A stretch of 41,330 bases of DNA from Bacteroidales bacterium (GCA_024709145.1 JANJXG010000086.1:1-41330); one strand, 5' to 3'. Shown: positions 26,595 through 36,051, counted from the first letter of the stretch. Made by a program: numbers and translations. The notes: generated from the sequence alone by a model not told the origin.

Positions 26595-27971
26595 ATGAAC
26601 TCTCCTTCAACAGAATTGCGTGAAAGTTTTGGCAGCCGCATTGGCGTAATTGCTGCAGCAGCTGGTTCAGCCATCGGATTGGGCAACATCTGGCGCTTTC
26701 CTTATGTTACAGGCGAAAATGGTGGTGGAGCTTTTTTATTGGTTTATCTGGCTTTTGTCATTTTTATTGGCGTACCTGTCATGCTTTCTGAATTTGTAAT
26801 CGGACGAAGGTCTCAAAGGAATCCGGTGGGCGCATTCAAGAAACTTGCACCCCGTACTGCCTGGCCTTTGATAGGTTTTATTGGTATTACAGCTGCCTTT
26901 ACGATTCTGGCATTTTATACCACTGTTTCCGGATGGACATTGGAGTATTTATATCTTTCATTCGTAAATGGCTTTGGAACAGCCAAAAAAGCTGAGCTTT
27001 CAACTCAGTTCAGCAATTTCGTTGCAGATGGATACCGGCCTTTATTCTGGCAATTGGTCTTTATGTTACTAACTGCCTATATTGTGCTAAAAGGGATTAA
27101 AAACGGTATTGAAAAATACACGAAGATTCTGATGCCCATGCTTTTTCTGATTATTATGTTGCTCGTTATCAGATCAGTAACATTGCCAAATTCTTATGCT
27201 GGTCTCGTTTTTCTATTTAAACCGGATTTCTCAAAAATCACGGCTGATGTCGTGATTCAGGCACTTGGACAATCGTTCTTTTCATTGAGCATTGGTATGG
27301 GAACGCTGATTACCTATGGTTCATATATCAATAAAAAAGATCAACTTGGCACAACAGCTATTTCCGTTTCACTGGCAGATACTTTGATCGCAGTGCTTGC
27401 TGGTGTTGCCATCTTTCCGGCTGTTTTTGCTTTTGGTATTGCTCCTGAATCTGGTCCAAGCCTTGTGTTTATAACCTTGCCAATGATTTTTAGCCAAATG
27501 ACAGGCGGACAGTTTTTTGAGATTATATTCTTTATTTTACTTGCCATTGCTGCCCTCACTTCAACCATTTCAGTGCTCGAAGTTGTTGTGGCCTATCTTG
27601 CGGAAGAATTGAAAATGAGTCGGAAGAAAGCAACAATTCTGGCCTCTGTCAGCATTTCAATCCTTGGTATACTTTGCACCTTAAGTCAAGGCCCGTTACC
27701 CGAACTTCGAATTGCCGGTTATTCGCTTTTTGATGCATTGGAAAAATCATCGGCCAACATTTTCCTTCCGATCGGTGGGCTGTTTATTGTTCTTTTTGTT
27801 GGCTGGAAGATGAAAAAGGAAGATGTTTTTGATGAAATTACCAACCAAAACACCTTGAAAGGGCGCTTCAAAATAATTTATCTGCTTATCATCAGATTCG
27901 CAGCACCAGTCGCTATTGCTTTGGTGTTTTTGAACGGTTTGGGCATTTTCGGCTCAGGTGTCGAAGCCTGA
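26595..27971 (+). CDS. Neurotransmitter:sodium symporter (SNF/NSS) family transporter
   Basis: A 458-residue inner-membrane protein with about 11-12 helices. Helix 1 carries the NSS hallmark GSAIGLGNIWRFPYV with the unwound Na+/substrate site, followed by NGGGAFLLVYL (helix 2) and SEFVIGRRSQRNP. Helix 6 appears around SIGMGTLITYGSYI. LeuT/MhsT-type proteins use Na+ to import amino acids; a more specific substrate cannot be assigned. It is a little shorter than LeuT and lacks a long C-terminal tail. Part of the upp-to-HhH gene run. Confidence 0.94.
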   Translation: MNSPSTELRESFGSRIGVIAAAAGSAIGLGNIWRFPYVTGENGGGAFLLVYLAFVIFIGVPVMLSEFVIGRRSQRNPVGAFKKLAPRTAWPLIGFIGITAAFTILAFYTTVSGWTLEYLYLSFVNGFGTAKKAELSTQFSNFVADGYRPLFWQLVFMLLTAYIVLKGIKNGIEKYTKILMPMLFLIIMLLVIRSVTLPNSYAGLVFLFKPDFSKITADVVIQALGQSFFSLSIGMGTLITYGSYINKKDQLGTTAISVSLADTLIAVLAGVAIFPAVFAFGIAPESGPSLVFITLPMIFSQMTGGQFFEIIFFILLAIAALTSTISVLEVVVAYLAEELKMSRKKATILASVSISILGILCTLSQGPLPELRIAGYSLFDALEKSSANIFLPIGGLFIVLFVGWKMKKEDVFDEITNQNTLKGRFKIIYLLIIRFAAPVAIALVFLNGLGIFGSGVEA

Positions 27972-28004
27972 AACGAATAAATCTCAATCCTGAAAAACAA
28001 AGGA

Positions 28005-28955
28005 ATGGATTCGCTCAAAGACCTATTTAACTTCGATCAAAGAGAAAAGATTGCATTAATCATTCTGGGTGTATTGATTATTGTGGTCTTTCTAGGAAAC
28101 CTCTCGATTTCATTCCTCCATCGAAAAATTACTTACAATCAAGTACTTACTGATTCAATTTCTTTAAGATTACTTACAGAAACTAATGCTCAAAAACAAG
28201 GATTTAAGCCTGCCGATTCGATACAGTCATTTCACATGGCTGAAGCTGACAAACATGAGGCAAATATCCGTCTGACTCCTTTTCCATTTAATCCCAATAC
28301 GTTAACAGAAGATGAATGGAAAAAAATCGGTTTATCTGAGCGGCAAATCCGTACCATCCGAAACTACCTTTCCAAAGGTGGGAAATTCTACAAAAAAGAA
28401 GATTTAGCAAAAATTTATACCATTTCTAAAGAAGAATTTTCAATTCTTGAGCCCTTTATTGACATTCCTTCAGTAGATTCGACTAAAGTTGATCTGCAAA
28501 GTACCAAACAACGACTAAAAGATCCGACATCAAATGCCGGCAATGTTTTGACTGCTCAGAAAATAACTCTCAATGAAGCTGATTCTTTAACACTGTTAAC
28601 TATCTCTGAACTCACTCCATGGTTGGTACACCGGATATTGCGTTACAGACAAGAACTGGGAGGATTTGCCAAAATTGAACAACTGACCGAGATAAAAGGT
28701 TTTGAAAAGAGTCTATTGGAAACAATTATACCCAGACTTACAATGGATACATTGAATATTGACCCATTGCCAATAAACAGGTTAAGTTTCAAGGAGCTTC
28801 TGAAACATCCCTATTTTGAATTTGAACACACAAAAGCAGTGATTAATTACCGCGAAAAACGAGGCTTTATTAAGGATGTAGAAAAACTGATGATCGTTTC
28901 AGGTCTGGATCAGTCAACCATCAACAAATTAAAGCCTTACATTAGATTTGATTAA
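28005..28955 (+). CDS. Membrane-anchored helix-hairpin-helix (ComEA-like) protein
   Basis: A 316-residue protein with one N-terminal membrane helix (about 16-36) and three ComEA-like HhH units: about 97-153 (EEWKKIGL-type start, KGGKFYKKEDLAKIYTIS), 188-243 (LNEADSLTLLTI, LGGFAKIEQLTEIKGF) and 254-315 (INRLSFKELLKHPYFEF, KRGFIKDVEKLMIVSGL). HhH motifs bind DNA backbone non-specifically; single-domain ComEA is a DNA receptor for uptake, but triple-HhH anchored forms are common in Bacteroidota and their role is not shown. It is last in the run, 33 nt after the symporter, with no clear terminator. Confidence 0.85.
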   Translation: MDSLKDLFNFDQREKIALIILGVLIIVVFLGNLSISFLHRKITYNQVLTDSISLRLLTETNAQKQGFKPADSIQSFHMAEADKHEANIRLTPFPFNPNTLTEDEWKKIGLSERQIRTIRNYLSKGGKFYKKEDLAKIYTISKEEFSILEPFIDIPSVDSTKVDLQSTKQRLKDPTSNAGNVLTAQKITLNEADSLTLLTISELTPWLVHRILRYRQELGGFAKIEQLTEIKGFEKSLLETIIPRLTMDTLNIDPLPINRLSFKELLKHPYFEFEHTKAVINYREKRGFIKDVEKLMIVSGLDQSTINKLKPYIRFD

Positions 28956-29066
28956 AGGTAATGCATCAATTTAGATCTTATTAAATTCTATTTTAATGAT
29001 TATCAATAATTTAAATCATTCAATGGTTAATAAGCAGTAAAAATTCAGTTTTTTTTCACCCATCTC

Positions 29067-29097
29067 TTGTGTAATTCACAAATTCTCCGTTATTTTG
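29067..29097 (+). promoter_or_regulatory. Probable rpmB promoter
   Basis: TTG at 29067-29069 and TATTTTG at 29091-29097, 21 nt apart, resemble the Bacteroidota -33/-7 pair, although the -7 is one base short of TAnnTTTG. A TTGTG/CACAA inverted repeat (29067-29081) overlaps the -33 position and could be an operator or chance. Confidence 0.4.
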
Positions 29098-29134
29098 CAC
29101 TCCCATTTTAGGGCAGAATTAATATTTAAGCGCC

Positions 29135-29377
29135 ATGTCAAAAGTTTGTCAGATAACAGGAAAGAAAGTAATTACAGGAAACAATGTTTCTCACTCGAAT
29201 CGTAAAACCAGAAGGGTTTTCTCTCCAAATCTTCATGTAAAACGCTTTTACGTACCTGAAATGGATGAGTGGATTACACTCAAAGTGAGTGCAGCAGGTT
29301 TGCGCGTCATTAACAAAAAGGGCATCTATGCAGCCTTGCTGGATGCTGACAAAAATGGTCATCTTTATAAGCACTAA
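29135..29377 (+). CDS. rpmB: 50S ribosomal protein L28
   Basis: An 80-residue protein of normal L28 length: the N-terminus SKVCQITGKKVITGNNVSHSNRKTRRVFSPN is cut here to its core motifs CQITGK and NVSHSNRKTRR, followed by LRVINKKGI. It is a structural component of the large subunit near the E site. It has its own promoter and a strong terminator 20 nt after the stop. In many Bacteroidota rpmB is followed directly by rpmG and a DUF4295 gene; here neither follows. Confidence 0.97.
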   Translation: MSKVCQITGKKVITGNNVSHSNRKTRRVFSPNLHVKRFYVPEMDEWITLKVSAAGLRVINKKGIYAALLDADKNGHLYKH

Positions 29378-29397
29378 GCTTGTTTAAACATATAGAA

Positions 29398-29430
29398 AAG
29401 CTGCTGTTGGAGTCAACAGCAGCTTTTTTT
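29398..29430 (+). terminator. Intrinsic terminator after rpmB
   Basis: Perfect 12-bp stem AAGCTGCTGTTG/CAACAGCAGCTT with GAGT loop, followed by a T run. Confidence 0.92.
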
Positions 29431-29433
29431 GTG

Positions 29434-29441
29434 CATCTTTG
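29434..29441 (+). promoter_or_regulatory. Weak -7-like element CATCTTTG for the TonB receptor gene
   Basis: One mismatch to TAnnTTTG, 36 nt before the ATG at 29478 and directly after the rpmB terminator. Confidence 0.3.
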
Positions 29442-29477
29442 CAAGCTCACAAAATAAATACTTGATAAGGCAGTTTA

Positions 29478-32024
29478 ATGATAAAAAAGGTCAGTATGAA
29501 TTTTAAATTCCTTACGCTGCTTACATTCGCACTCATTTTATCGTCTCTTGTCAATGCACAACAGAAAGCTACTGTGAAAGGCGTGGTCAGAGATGAGAAA
29601 GGAAAAGCAGTTGAGCTGACCCATGTTGCACTAAACAACCGTTCAGTTGGAATAACCACTGATTTTCGGGGAAGATATGAAATTAAGGTTCCTGCTGATA
29701 CTTCATTTTCATTGACATTTTCATTTGTTGGCTATAAAACTTCCACCAAAGAACTTCGACTTCCTCCCGGTGAAATATACACTTTAGACATCATTCTACT
29801 GCAAACAGCAACGGTGTTGCCAACTGCAGAAGTAAGAGAAGGCCGCATGCCATCAGGTACAATAAGCCGGCTCAACCCCAAATCTGCTCAATTGCTTCCA
29901 ACAGTAGGCGGTGGTATTGAAGACCTAATTAAAACATTACCGGGAGTATCTTCCAACAATGAGCTAAGCTCTCAATACACAGTTAGAGGAGGAAATTTCG
30001 ATGAAAACCTTGTGTATGTTAATGGTATCGAAATTTACCGGCCATTCCTTGTTCGTTCCGGGCAGCAGGAAGGGATGAGTTTTCTCAATTCATCCATGGT
30101 ATCTGGTATATCCTTCTCAGCTGGTGGATTTGCTGCCGAATATGGCGATAAACTCAGCTCTGTGCTCGACATCACCTACAAGAAACCATCCGAAAGCGCT
30201 GGTTCAGTTTCGCTCAGTCTCCTTGGTGCCGAGCTGCATGCTGAAGGCACTGATAAATCAGATAAATTTTCATACCTTGTTGGAACCCGCTACAAAACAA
30301 CTCAATATATTCTCAATGCTCTTGAGACAAAAGGTCAGTACCGGCCCGATTTTTTCGACTTTCAAACCTTACTGGAATATAAACTGGCTCAAAAATGGGA
30401 TCTTTCGGTTTTGGGTTATTATTCGCGAAACAAATACAAACTTATTCCCGAAACGAGGCAAACTGATTTCGGCACTTTCAAGGAAGCCTTCAGGCTGACA
30501 ATCTATTTCGATGGCCAGGAAGTTGACAATTACAACACAGGCCTGGGTGCTGTAACCCTCACCCACCGACCAAACAAAGACACGGAGCTGCGGCTTATTG
30601 CCTCTGCTTATGGCTCAGCTGAGACAGAAACCTATGATATCGAAGGTCAATACTGGATTGGCAGGTTGGAAACAGCGATAGGAAGCGAACAGTTTGGCAA
30701 TGTTATCCAGTCGCAGGGTGTCGGTACTTTCATCGACCACGCGCGTAATTCATTTAAAGCCAGCGTGGTGAATATTGAACACAAAGGCACAAAAGTCGAC
30801 AACAACGGCGTTTTAAAATGGGGAGCACGCTACCAATTTCAACAAATCAATGATCGCATGAGTGAATGGGAAATGCTCGACTCCGCCGGATTCACGCTTC
30901 CACGCCCCACCGACATCCCGGGAAGCCAGAATCCCGGCATAGCCGACCTAATTCTGAATCAGGTAGCAAGAGCAAATAACCAGTTGAAAGTACACAATTT
31001 TAATGCGTTTGTGCAGCAATCCTGGAATCACGTCAGCCTTGATAATAACACCTACACTTTTACAGCAGGCATCAGAACAAATTATTGGGGTTATGGAAAT
31101 GAATGGACTGTGAGCCCTCGGTTCAGCGCCGGAATTAAACCCGACTGGAAGACAAAAATACAATTCAGACTGGCGGCCGGCGTTTACAATCAGGCTCCCT
31201 ATTACCGCGAAATGCGAAGGTTTGATGGCAGCCTTAATGAAGAAGCCCGATCTCAAAGATCTTATCAGTTCGTTGCCGCCGGTGACCTCGATTTTAAAGC
31301 CTGGAACAGACCATTTATCTTTACATCAGAGTTTTACTATAAATATTTCGATCGGTTAACCCCTTACGAAATCGACAATGTGAGGATCAGGTATTATGCC
31401 GATCAGGAATCAAAAGGCTATGCAACCGGCATAGATTTCAAAATAAATGGCGAATTCGTTAAAGGAATCGAGAGCTGGGCAAGTTTATCATTCCTGAAAA
31501 CCGAAGAAGATATCAAGGGCGATTCATACAACTATTACCTTAATACCGATGGAAAAAGGATCGACTTTTTCACTGAAAATCAAACCATAGCAGACACTGT
31601 TACCGTTTTCCCCGGACTCATACCCCGACCCGCAGACCAACGTTTTCAGTTTGCTGTCTTTTTTCAGGATTATATTCCCAGATATCCTACATTCAGGGTT
31701 CATTTGAAACTAATTTTCGCATCTCGTTTGCCGTTTGGTCCTCCAAATACTGAAAGGTATCAACAAACACGCCGCATGCCTGAATACCGTAGAGTAGACA
31801 TTGGATTCAGCAAACAATTGCTAGGAGAAGACCGTAAAGCCTCTAAGTCGGTGTTGACTCGACACATCAAAAATATGTGGGTTAGTCTCGAAGTGTTTAA
31901 TCTGCTGCAAATCAGTAACACCATCTCTTATCTTTGGGTAAAAGATGTCAACAACATCCAATACGGTGTTCCAAATTACCTCACACCCCGTCAGCTAAAT
32001 TTAAAATTCGTGGCTGAGTTTTGA
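29478..32024 (+). CDS. TonB-dependent receptor with CarboxypepD_reg-like N-domain
   Basis: An 848-residue outer-membrane protein. Signal peptide (to about residue 28, NAQ), a carboxypeptidase-regulatory-like domain (about 31-115, VKGVVRDEKGKAVELTHV), a plug domain (about 130-235, with LIKTLPGVSS, YTVRGGNFDENLVYVNGIEIY and AEYGDKLSSVLDI), then a 22-strand-type barrel ending in LNLKFVAEF with terminal Phe for BAM recognition. No SusD partner gene is adjacent, so it is not a classic SusCD pair; siderophore, cobalamin or metal uptake are possible, but no substrate is evident. ATG at 29496 is an alternative start that also leaves a good signal peptide. It is flanked by the rpmB terminator and the superoxide dismutase promoter, so probably monocistronic. 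Confidence 0.9.
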   Translation: MIKKVSMNFKFLTLLTFALILSSLVNAQQKATVKGVVRDEKGKAVELTHVALNNRSVGITTDFRGRYEIKVPADTSFSLTFSFVGYKTSTKELRLPPGEIYTLDIILLQTATVLPTAEVREGRMPSGTISRLNPKSAQLLPTVGGGIEDLIKTLPGVSSNNELSSQYTVRGGNFDENLVYVNGIEIYRPFLVRSGQQEGMSFLNSSMVSGISFSAGGFAAEYGDKLSSVLDITYKKPSESAGSVSLSLLGAELHAEGTDKSDKFSYLVGTRYKTTQYILNALETKGQYRPDFFDFQTLLEYKLAQKWDLSVLGYYSRNKYKLIPETRQTDFGTFKEAFRLTIYFDGQEVDNYNTGLGAVTLTHRPNKDTELRLIASAYGSAETETYDIEGQYWIGRLETAIGSEQFGNVIQSQGVGTFIDHARNSFKASVVNIEHKGTKVDNNGVLKWGARYQFQQINDRMSEWEMLDSAGFTLPRPTDIPGSQNPGIADLILNQVARANNQLKVHNFNAFVQQSWNHVSLDNNTYTFTAGIRTNYWGYGNEWTVSPRFSAGIKPDWKTKIQFRLAAGVYNQAPYYREMRRFDGSLNEEARSQRSYQFVAAGDLDFKAWNRPFIFTSEFYYKYFDRLTPYEIDNVRIRYYADQESKGYATGIDFKINGEFVKGIESWASLSFLKTEEDIKGDSYNYYLNTDGKRIDFFTENQTIADTVTVFPGLIPRPADQRFQFAVFFQDYIPRYPTFRVHLKLIFASRLPFGPPNTERYQQTRRMPEYRRVDIGFSKQLLGEDRKASKSVLTRHIKNMWVSLEVFNLLQISNTISYLWVKDVNNIQYGVPNYLTPRQLNLKFVAEF

Positions 32025-32088
32025 ACCTTTGACTGTTAATTTTGTTTAATGTTCAGGGAGTTATTTAAAACAATTCTAAATAGAGTTG

Positions 32089-32096
32089 TATCTTTG
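32089..32096 (+). promoter_or_regulatory. Putative -7 element TATCTTTG for the superoxide dismutase gene
   Basis: Exact TAnnTTTG match, 29 nt before the ATG at 32126. Confidence 0.5.
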
Positions 32097-32125
32097 AACC
32101 ATCAAAAAAATTAAACTAAACGATT

Positions 32126-32746
32126 ATGTCAAAAGTAAAAGATCTTCAGTTTCCACAGCTGCCATATGCATTTACTGCTCTTGAACCGCATATTGACGCC
32201 TTAACAATGGAAATTCATTACACCCGCCATCACAAGGCCTATTTCGATAACCTTGCTGCTGCAACACGAGACAACGAAATGGCAGAAACAGACTTTTTAG
32301 AATTGTTGAAGAATATCAGCAAATATCCTGTTGCTGTTCGCAACAACGGAGGAGGTCACTTCAATCACGAATTATTTTGGAATGTGATGTCAGCACAGGG
32401 AGGCGGCAAACCGACCGGAGAACTGGCAGCAGCAATTGACAAACAATTTGGTTCTTTTGAGGCAATGCAGGAACAATTTAACAATGCTGCCAAAACTCGC
32501 TTTGGAAGCGGCTGGGCCTGGCTTTCGGTGAAAGCAGATGGTTCGCTCTGCGTTTGTTCAACACCAAATCAGGATAATCCATTGATGGATGTTGCAGATT
32601 GCCAAGGCACGCCCATTCTTGGTCTGGACGTTTGGGAACATGCCTATTATTTGAAATATCAAAACAAGCGTCCTGATTATGTTTCAGCCTTTTGGAATGT
32701 GATTAATTGGGAAGTTGTAGCCGAAAACTATTCTAAAGCAGTATAG
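32126..32746 (+). CDS. sodA: Superoxide dismutase, Fe/Mn family
   Basis: A 206-residue enzyme that converts superoxide to hydrogen peroxide and oxygen. The metal ligands are His31, His81, Asp168 and His172 (signature DVWEHAYY at 168-175). [11 protein letters not shown] around His81 and the Gln in PNQDNPL resemble the Mn-type second shell more than the Fe-type, but many Bacteroidota enzymes are cambialistic, so metal use and the symbol are uncertain. No signal peptide, hence cytoplasmic. It has its own promoter-like element and a terminator shared with the converging aminotransferase gene. Confidence 0.95.
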   Translation: MSKVKDLQFPQLPYAFTALEPHIDALTMEIHYTRHHKAYFDNLAAATRDNEMAETDFLELLKNISKYPVAVRNNGGGHFNHELFWNVMSAQGGGKPTGELAAAIDKQFGSFEAMQEQFNNAAKTRFGSGWAWLSVKADGSLCVCSTPNQDNPLMDVADCQGTPILGLDVWEHAYYLKYQNKRPDYVSAFWNVINWEVVAENYSKAV

Positions 32747-32760
32747 CAGAATTTATTAAC

Positions 32761-32797
32761 AAAAAAAAAGCGTTGCAGGATTGTAACGCTTTTTTTT
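32761..32797. terminator. Bidirectional intrinsic terminator
   Basis: Stem AAAGCGTTGCA/TGTAACGCTTT (one G-T wobble) flanked by A and T runs, between the converging superoxide dismutase and aminotransferase genes. Confidence 0.85.
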
Positions 32798-32813
32798 ATT
32801 ATTTCTGATTTTT

Positions 32814-34046
32814 TTAATTAAAGGCCAGGAAAGATTTTTTAATTCTTGCTATGGCATCCATTAATTCTGTTTCCGTAATTACCAACGGCGGTGCAAAACG
32901 GATGATATTTCCATGTGTTGGTTTGGCAAGAACGCCATTTTCTGCCATTTTTACACAGATATTCCATGCCGTATGACTTTGTGGGGTATCGTTCACAATC
33001 ACGGCATTCAGCAGGCCTTTACCACGAACTTTAGTAACCAGATTCGTTTCATCCACCAGCTTCTGCATTTCGGCTCTGAAAATCTTTCCTAAATAAGCTG
33101 CCTTTTCGGCCAGGCTTTCTTCTTTAACAACCTCCAGTGCGGCAATAGCAACGCGGGCAGCCAGTGGATTCCCTCCAAATGTTGAACCATGTTCACCCGG
33201 CTTGATGCACAACATAATTTCGTCGTTGGCTAAAACTGCCGAAACCGGATAAACACCTCCGGACAAAGCTTTACCAAGGATTAGAATATCCGGTTTCACA
33301 CCTTCGTGGTCGCAGGCAAGAAGTTGCCCGGTGCGGGCGATACCCGTTTGGACCTCGTCAGCAATAAATAAAACATTTTTTGCTTTGCAAAGGTCATAAG
33401 CACCTTTGAGGTATCCATCGTCAGGGACAAAAACACCCGCTTCACCTTGTATTGGCTCAACCAGAAAACCAGCAACATTGGGATCTTCAAGGGCTTTCTC
33501 CAAAGCAGGAAGATCGTTGTAGGGAATTGTTATAAAACCGGGAGTATACGGACCAAAACCGCCTCTGGAGTCAGGATCGGTTGACATACTGATAACCGTG
33601 ATGGTACGACCGTGAAAATTGTCGGCACAAACGATGATTTTTGCTTCATTTTCAGCAATCCCCTTTTTTGTATATGCCCATTTTCGACAAAGCTTCAAAG
33701 CAGTTTCATCACCTTCTGCACCAGAGTTCATGGGCAATATTTTGTCATAACCAAAATATGAAGTCGCAAATTTCTCGTAAACACCCAATACATCGTTGTA
33801 AAAGGCCCGAGAGGTGAGCGTTAAGGTTTGTGCCTGATCGATCAATGCTCCAATAATCTTTGGATGACAGTGTCCTTGATTTACAGCAGAGTAAGCTGAC
33901 AAAAAGTCGAAATACTCTTTACCTTCTGCATCCCAAACCCTGGCACCTGCTCCTTTGGAAAGCACAACAGGCAGGGGGTGGTAATTATGGGCTCCGTATT
34001 TATCTTCGAGTTCCATTGCCTGCCGGGAAGAAATTTTTTCCTTCAT
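32814..34046 (-). CDS. rocD: Ornithine--oxo-acid aminotransferase
   Basis: A 410-residue class-III PLP aminotransferase. It moves the delta-amino group of ornithine to 2-oxoglutarate, giving glutamate-5-semialdehyde (arginine/proline metabolism). Visible: [13 protein letters not shown] at the cofactor phosphate site, [14 protein letters not shown] with Asp230, the Schiff-base Lys259 in ILGKALSGG, and [28 protein letters not shown] near the N-terminus, with Tyr52 after Ala, is typical of ornithine rather than acetylornithine aminotransferases. The start at 34046 gives the normal length. Two -7-like elements lie upstream. Single-gene unit. Confidence 0.94.
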   Translation of the reverse strand: MKEKISSRQAMELEDKYGAHNYHPLPVVLSKGAGARVWDAEGKEYFDFLSAYSAVNQGHCHPKIIGALIDQAQTLTLTSRAFYNDVLGVYEKFATSYFGYDKILPMNSGAEGDETALKLCRKWAYTKKGIAENEAKIIVCADNFHGRTITVISMSTDPDSRGGFGPYTPGFITIPYNDLPALEKALEDPNVAGFLVEPIQGEAGVFVPDDGYLKGAYDLCKAKNVLFIADEVQTGIARTGQLLACDHEGVKPDILILGKALSGGVYPVSAVLANDEIMLCIKPGEHGSTFGGNPLAARVAIAALEVVKEESLAEKAAYLGKIFRAEMQKLVDETNLVTKVRGKGLLNAVIVNDTPQSHTAWNICVKMAENGVLAKPTHGNIIRFAPPLVITETELMDAIARIKKSFLAFN

Positions 34047-34100
34047 AATGATAATTTTTTGGTTAAGATCAATTATTGTGAATTAAATAACAATAGATTG

Positions 34101-34132
34101 CAAAATTAAGCTAATTTACCGAAGCAAAGATA
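34101..34132 (-). promoter_or_regulatory. Two -7-like elements upstream of rocD
   Basis: On the minus strand, TAATTTTG (34101-34108) and TATCTTTG (34125-34132) both match TAnnTTTG, 54 and 78 nt before the ATG. The TTTG of the distal one could also serve as -33 of the proximal one, at a short 16-nt spacing. Confidence 0.4.
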
Positions 34133-34177
34133 GATAAAGTAAAAAAAATATTTCACAAAAAATTGCTAATGCCTGTA

Positions 34178-35254
34178 TTACAGCAAATGACGAAATGGCA
34201 AGAGAAGCCATTCAAAGAATTTGTTGATTAGTGACCGGCGTTCCCATTGTCCGTAATCGAACATCTCACAATTTTCGATTGTAGTTTGAATGTGCTGCTG
34301 AACCTGAGTGCTGATAGCAGGCTCGTTTCCGGCAAGGATGATTTCATACATATACCTGAAGCTGCGGTAATCAAAGTTTGGTGAACCGATGCTAAACGAA
34401 CTTTCGTCGATGAGCATCAATTTAGCATGAAGATTATGAGGCATGTAAAGCATGAATCGAATGCCGGCTTTGTGCAGCTGTCCAAGATATTTGTTGCGCA
34501 AAATATCTACCAAGTTGACATCAGACCGCTTTGGAATAATAATTTTCACTTCAACGCCACGTTGGGAAGCATCCATTAGTGCTTTGCGCAATTTGTAACC
34601 TGGTAAAAAATAGGGCGTAACAATCTCGACCTTCTGACGCGCATGTTGAATCATGTGAATATACCTGCGCATGATTCGCTGCCTTGTTATAGATGGCATA
34701 TCCCTCAAAATTTCGAATCCGTGATGTTTAACCAGGCGTAGATAATTGGCTTTAACAAACACATATTTATTGTAAATACCAAAATCCTGCTTGAAGATTT
34801 TCTTAAAAACAAGGGTAAGCTCGTTTTTGATCCGCAGCACCGATTCGCGCCAGTTCATGTTATACTCAGTGAGGTTGGATGAACCGATATAAGTAATTTC
34901 ATCATCAATAATCAGCAACTTACGGTGATTTCTTCGATGTCCGCGGGTGAAAATATCACTGTTAAATTTGATTTTCTCGAAAAACCGAACCTCAGCACCC
35001 AATTTTGTCAACTCATCGAAAAATCCGTTTGAAACTGCGGCCCCTCCCCAGGCATCAACCAGTACTTTGATTTCCAGGCCGGCCTTGGCTTTTTTGATTA
35101 AGGCATCTTTAAACCTAACCCCAACAACATCATTTCCAATACGATATGTTTCAATTAATATGTAATGACGGGCTGCTTCGATATCCTCAAGCATGGCATT
35201 ATAATAACGCATTGGATCGGCAAAAAGATGATATGGTTCAAGGACAGAGAACAT
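34178..35254 (-). CDS. Phospholipase D/cardiolipin synthase-like protein
   Basis: A 358-residue protein with two HKD motifs: His110-Lys112-Asp117 (HRKLLIIDD) and His276-Lys278-Asp283 (HAKLMLIDE), each followed by the usual GSSN or GSPN. This is the cardiolipin-synthase/PLD arrangement; such enzymes join two phosphatidylglycerols or cleave phosphodiesters. It lacks the two N-terminal membrane helices of ClsA and so resembles soluble ClsB-like forms; a hydrophobic, basic C-terminus may bind membrane. Start: ATG at 35254, 2 nt after the response-regulator stop; an in-frame TTG two codons upstream would overlap that gene. Lipid substrate is inferred. Confidence 0.88.
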   Translation of the reverse strand: MFSVLEPYHLFADPMRYYNAMLEDIEAARHYILIETYRIGNDVVGVRFKDALIKKAKAGLEIKVLVDAWGGAAVSNGFFDELTKLGAEVRFFEKIKFNSDIFTRGHRRNHRKLLIIDDEITYIGSSNLTEYNMNWRESVLRIKNELTLVFKKIFKQDFGIYNKYVFVKANYLRLVKHHGFEILRDMPSITRQRIMRRYIHMIQHARQKVEIVTPYFLPGYKLRKALMDASQRGVEVKIIIPKRSDVNLVDILRNKYLGQLHKAGIRFMLYMPHNLHAKLMLIDESSFSIGSPNFDYRSFRYMYEIILAGNEPAISTQVQQHIQTTIENCEMFDYGQWERRSLINKFFEWLLLPFRHLL

Positions 35255-35256
35255 AA

Positions 35257-36006
35257 TCAATTGATAATTAGCGCTTCAAGCAAACTTTTCTTCTTTTCGG
35301 GATTGTAGGCAAGGGGGCGATCCTCACTTGTTATAATATAATGATGATCGTTCCCACTAATCTTTTTAAAATGATGCAGGTTGAACAGGTGATTTTTTTC
35401 GATCTTGAAGAAGCGGTAATCCCTGAACATTTGTTCGTAGTTTTTCAGTGGCTTGTTAATAATTATTTGCTCGTCGTTTTTAAGGTAAAATTTAGTGCGT
35501 TCTTCAGCACCTTCATAATGAATAATGTCATTGACATTAATGAGATAGACACCTGAATCGGCTTCCAAAACGATTTTTTTTCCACCTTCGAAGTCGGGTA
35601 ACAAATTAGAAAAAAAAGCATTCAATTTCAAGCTTGTGTTATCCTTCTCACCGGGATTAAATAGAGTATTTAAAGATGTTGAAAAATGTTTCGGATCAAC
35701 AGGCTTTAGAAAATAACTCAACGCACTGAACTGAAAAGCTTCAAGTGCATATTTCTCCCATGCTGTGACAAAAACAATTTTGAATCCAATGAAATCCAGC
35801 GACCTAAGGATGTCGAAGCCGTTGCCATCACGCAACTGTACATCAAGAATTACCAGATTAGGTTGTAGTTGTTCAATAGCCTGTAAACCTGTTTCAACAC
35901 CATCGGCCTCTCCGACTACCACCAAATCGGGACAATTCTCGCCAATGATGTGGCGTATCACATAGCGGGCACTTTCCTCGTCATCGATGATGAGCACTTT
36001 ATTCAT
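35257..36006 (-). CDS. LytTR-family response regulator
   Basis: A 249-residue protein: receiver domain (1-118) with the acidic pair in IIDDEE, phosphoacceptor Asp55 in LVILDVQL, and Lys in YFLKPVD; then a LytTR DNA-binding domain (about 150-247, with YFFKIEKN-like and PLKNYEQMF segments). LytTR regulators usually pair with LytS/YehU-type histidine kinases, but no kinase gene is adjacent. The start at 36006 is the ATG directly before the first receiver strand; the open frame to 36069 runs through the promoter. TATATTTG lies 37 nt upstream. Followed after 2 nt by the PLD gene, so one operon. Target genes unknown. Confidence 0.92.
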   Translation of the reverse strand: MNKVLIIDDEESARYVIRHIIGENCPDLVVVGEADGVETGLQAIEQLQPNLVILDVQLRDGNGFDILRSLDFIGFKIVFVTAWEKYALEAFQFSALSYFLKPVDPKHFSTSLNTLFNPGEKDNTSLKLNAFFSNLLPDFEGGKKIVLEADSGVYLINVNDIIHYEGAEERTKFYLKNDEQIIINKPLKNYEQMFRDYRFFKIEKNHLFNLHHFKKISGNDHHYIITSEDRPLAYNPEKKKSLLEALIIN

Positions 36007-36043
36007 AGCCGGGACATTAATTGATGGCCAGTTAACTTGATAA

Positions 36044-36051
36044 CAAATATA
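36044..36051 (-). promoter_or_regulatory. Putative -7 element TATATTTG for the response regulator/PLD operon
   Basis: Exact TAnnTTTG match on the minus strand, 37 nt before the ATG at 36006. It shares a roughly 170-nt divergent region with the TPR/HTH regulator. Confidence 0.45.
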
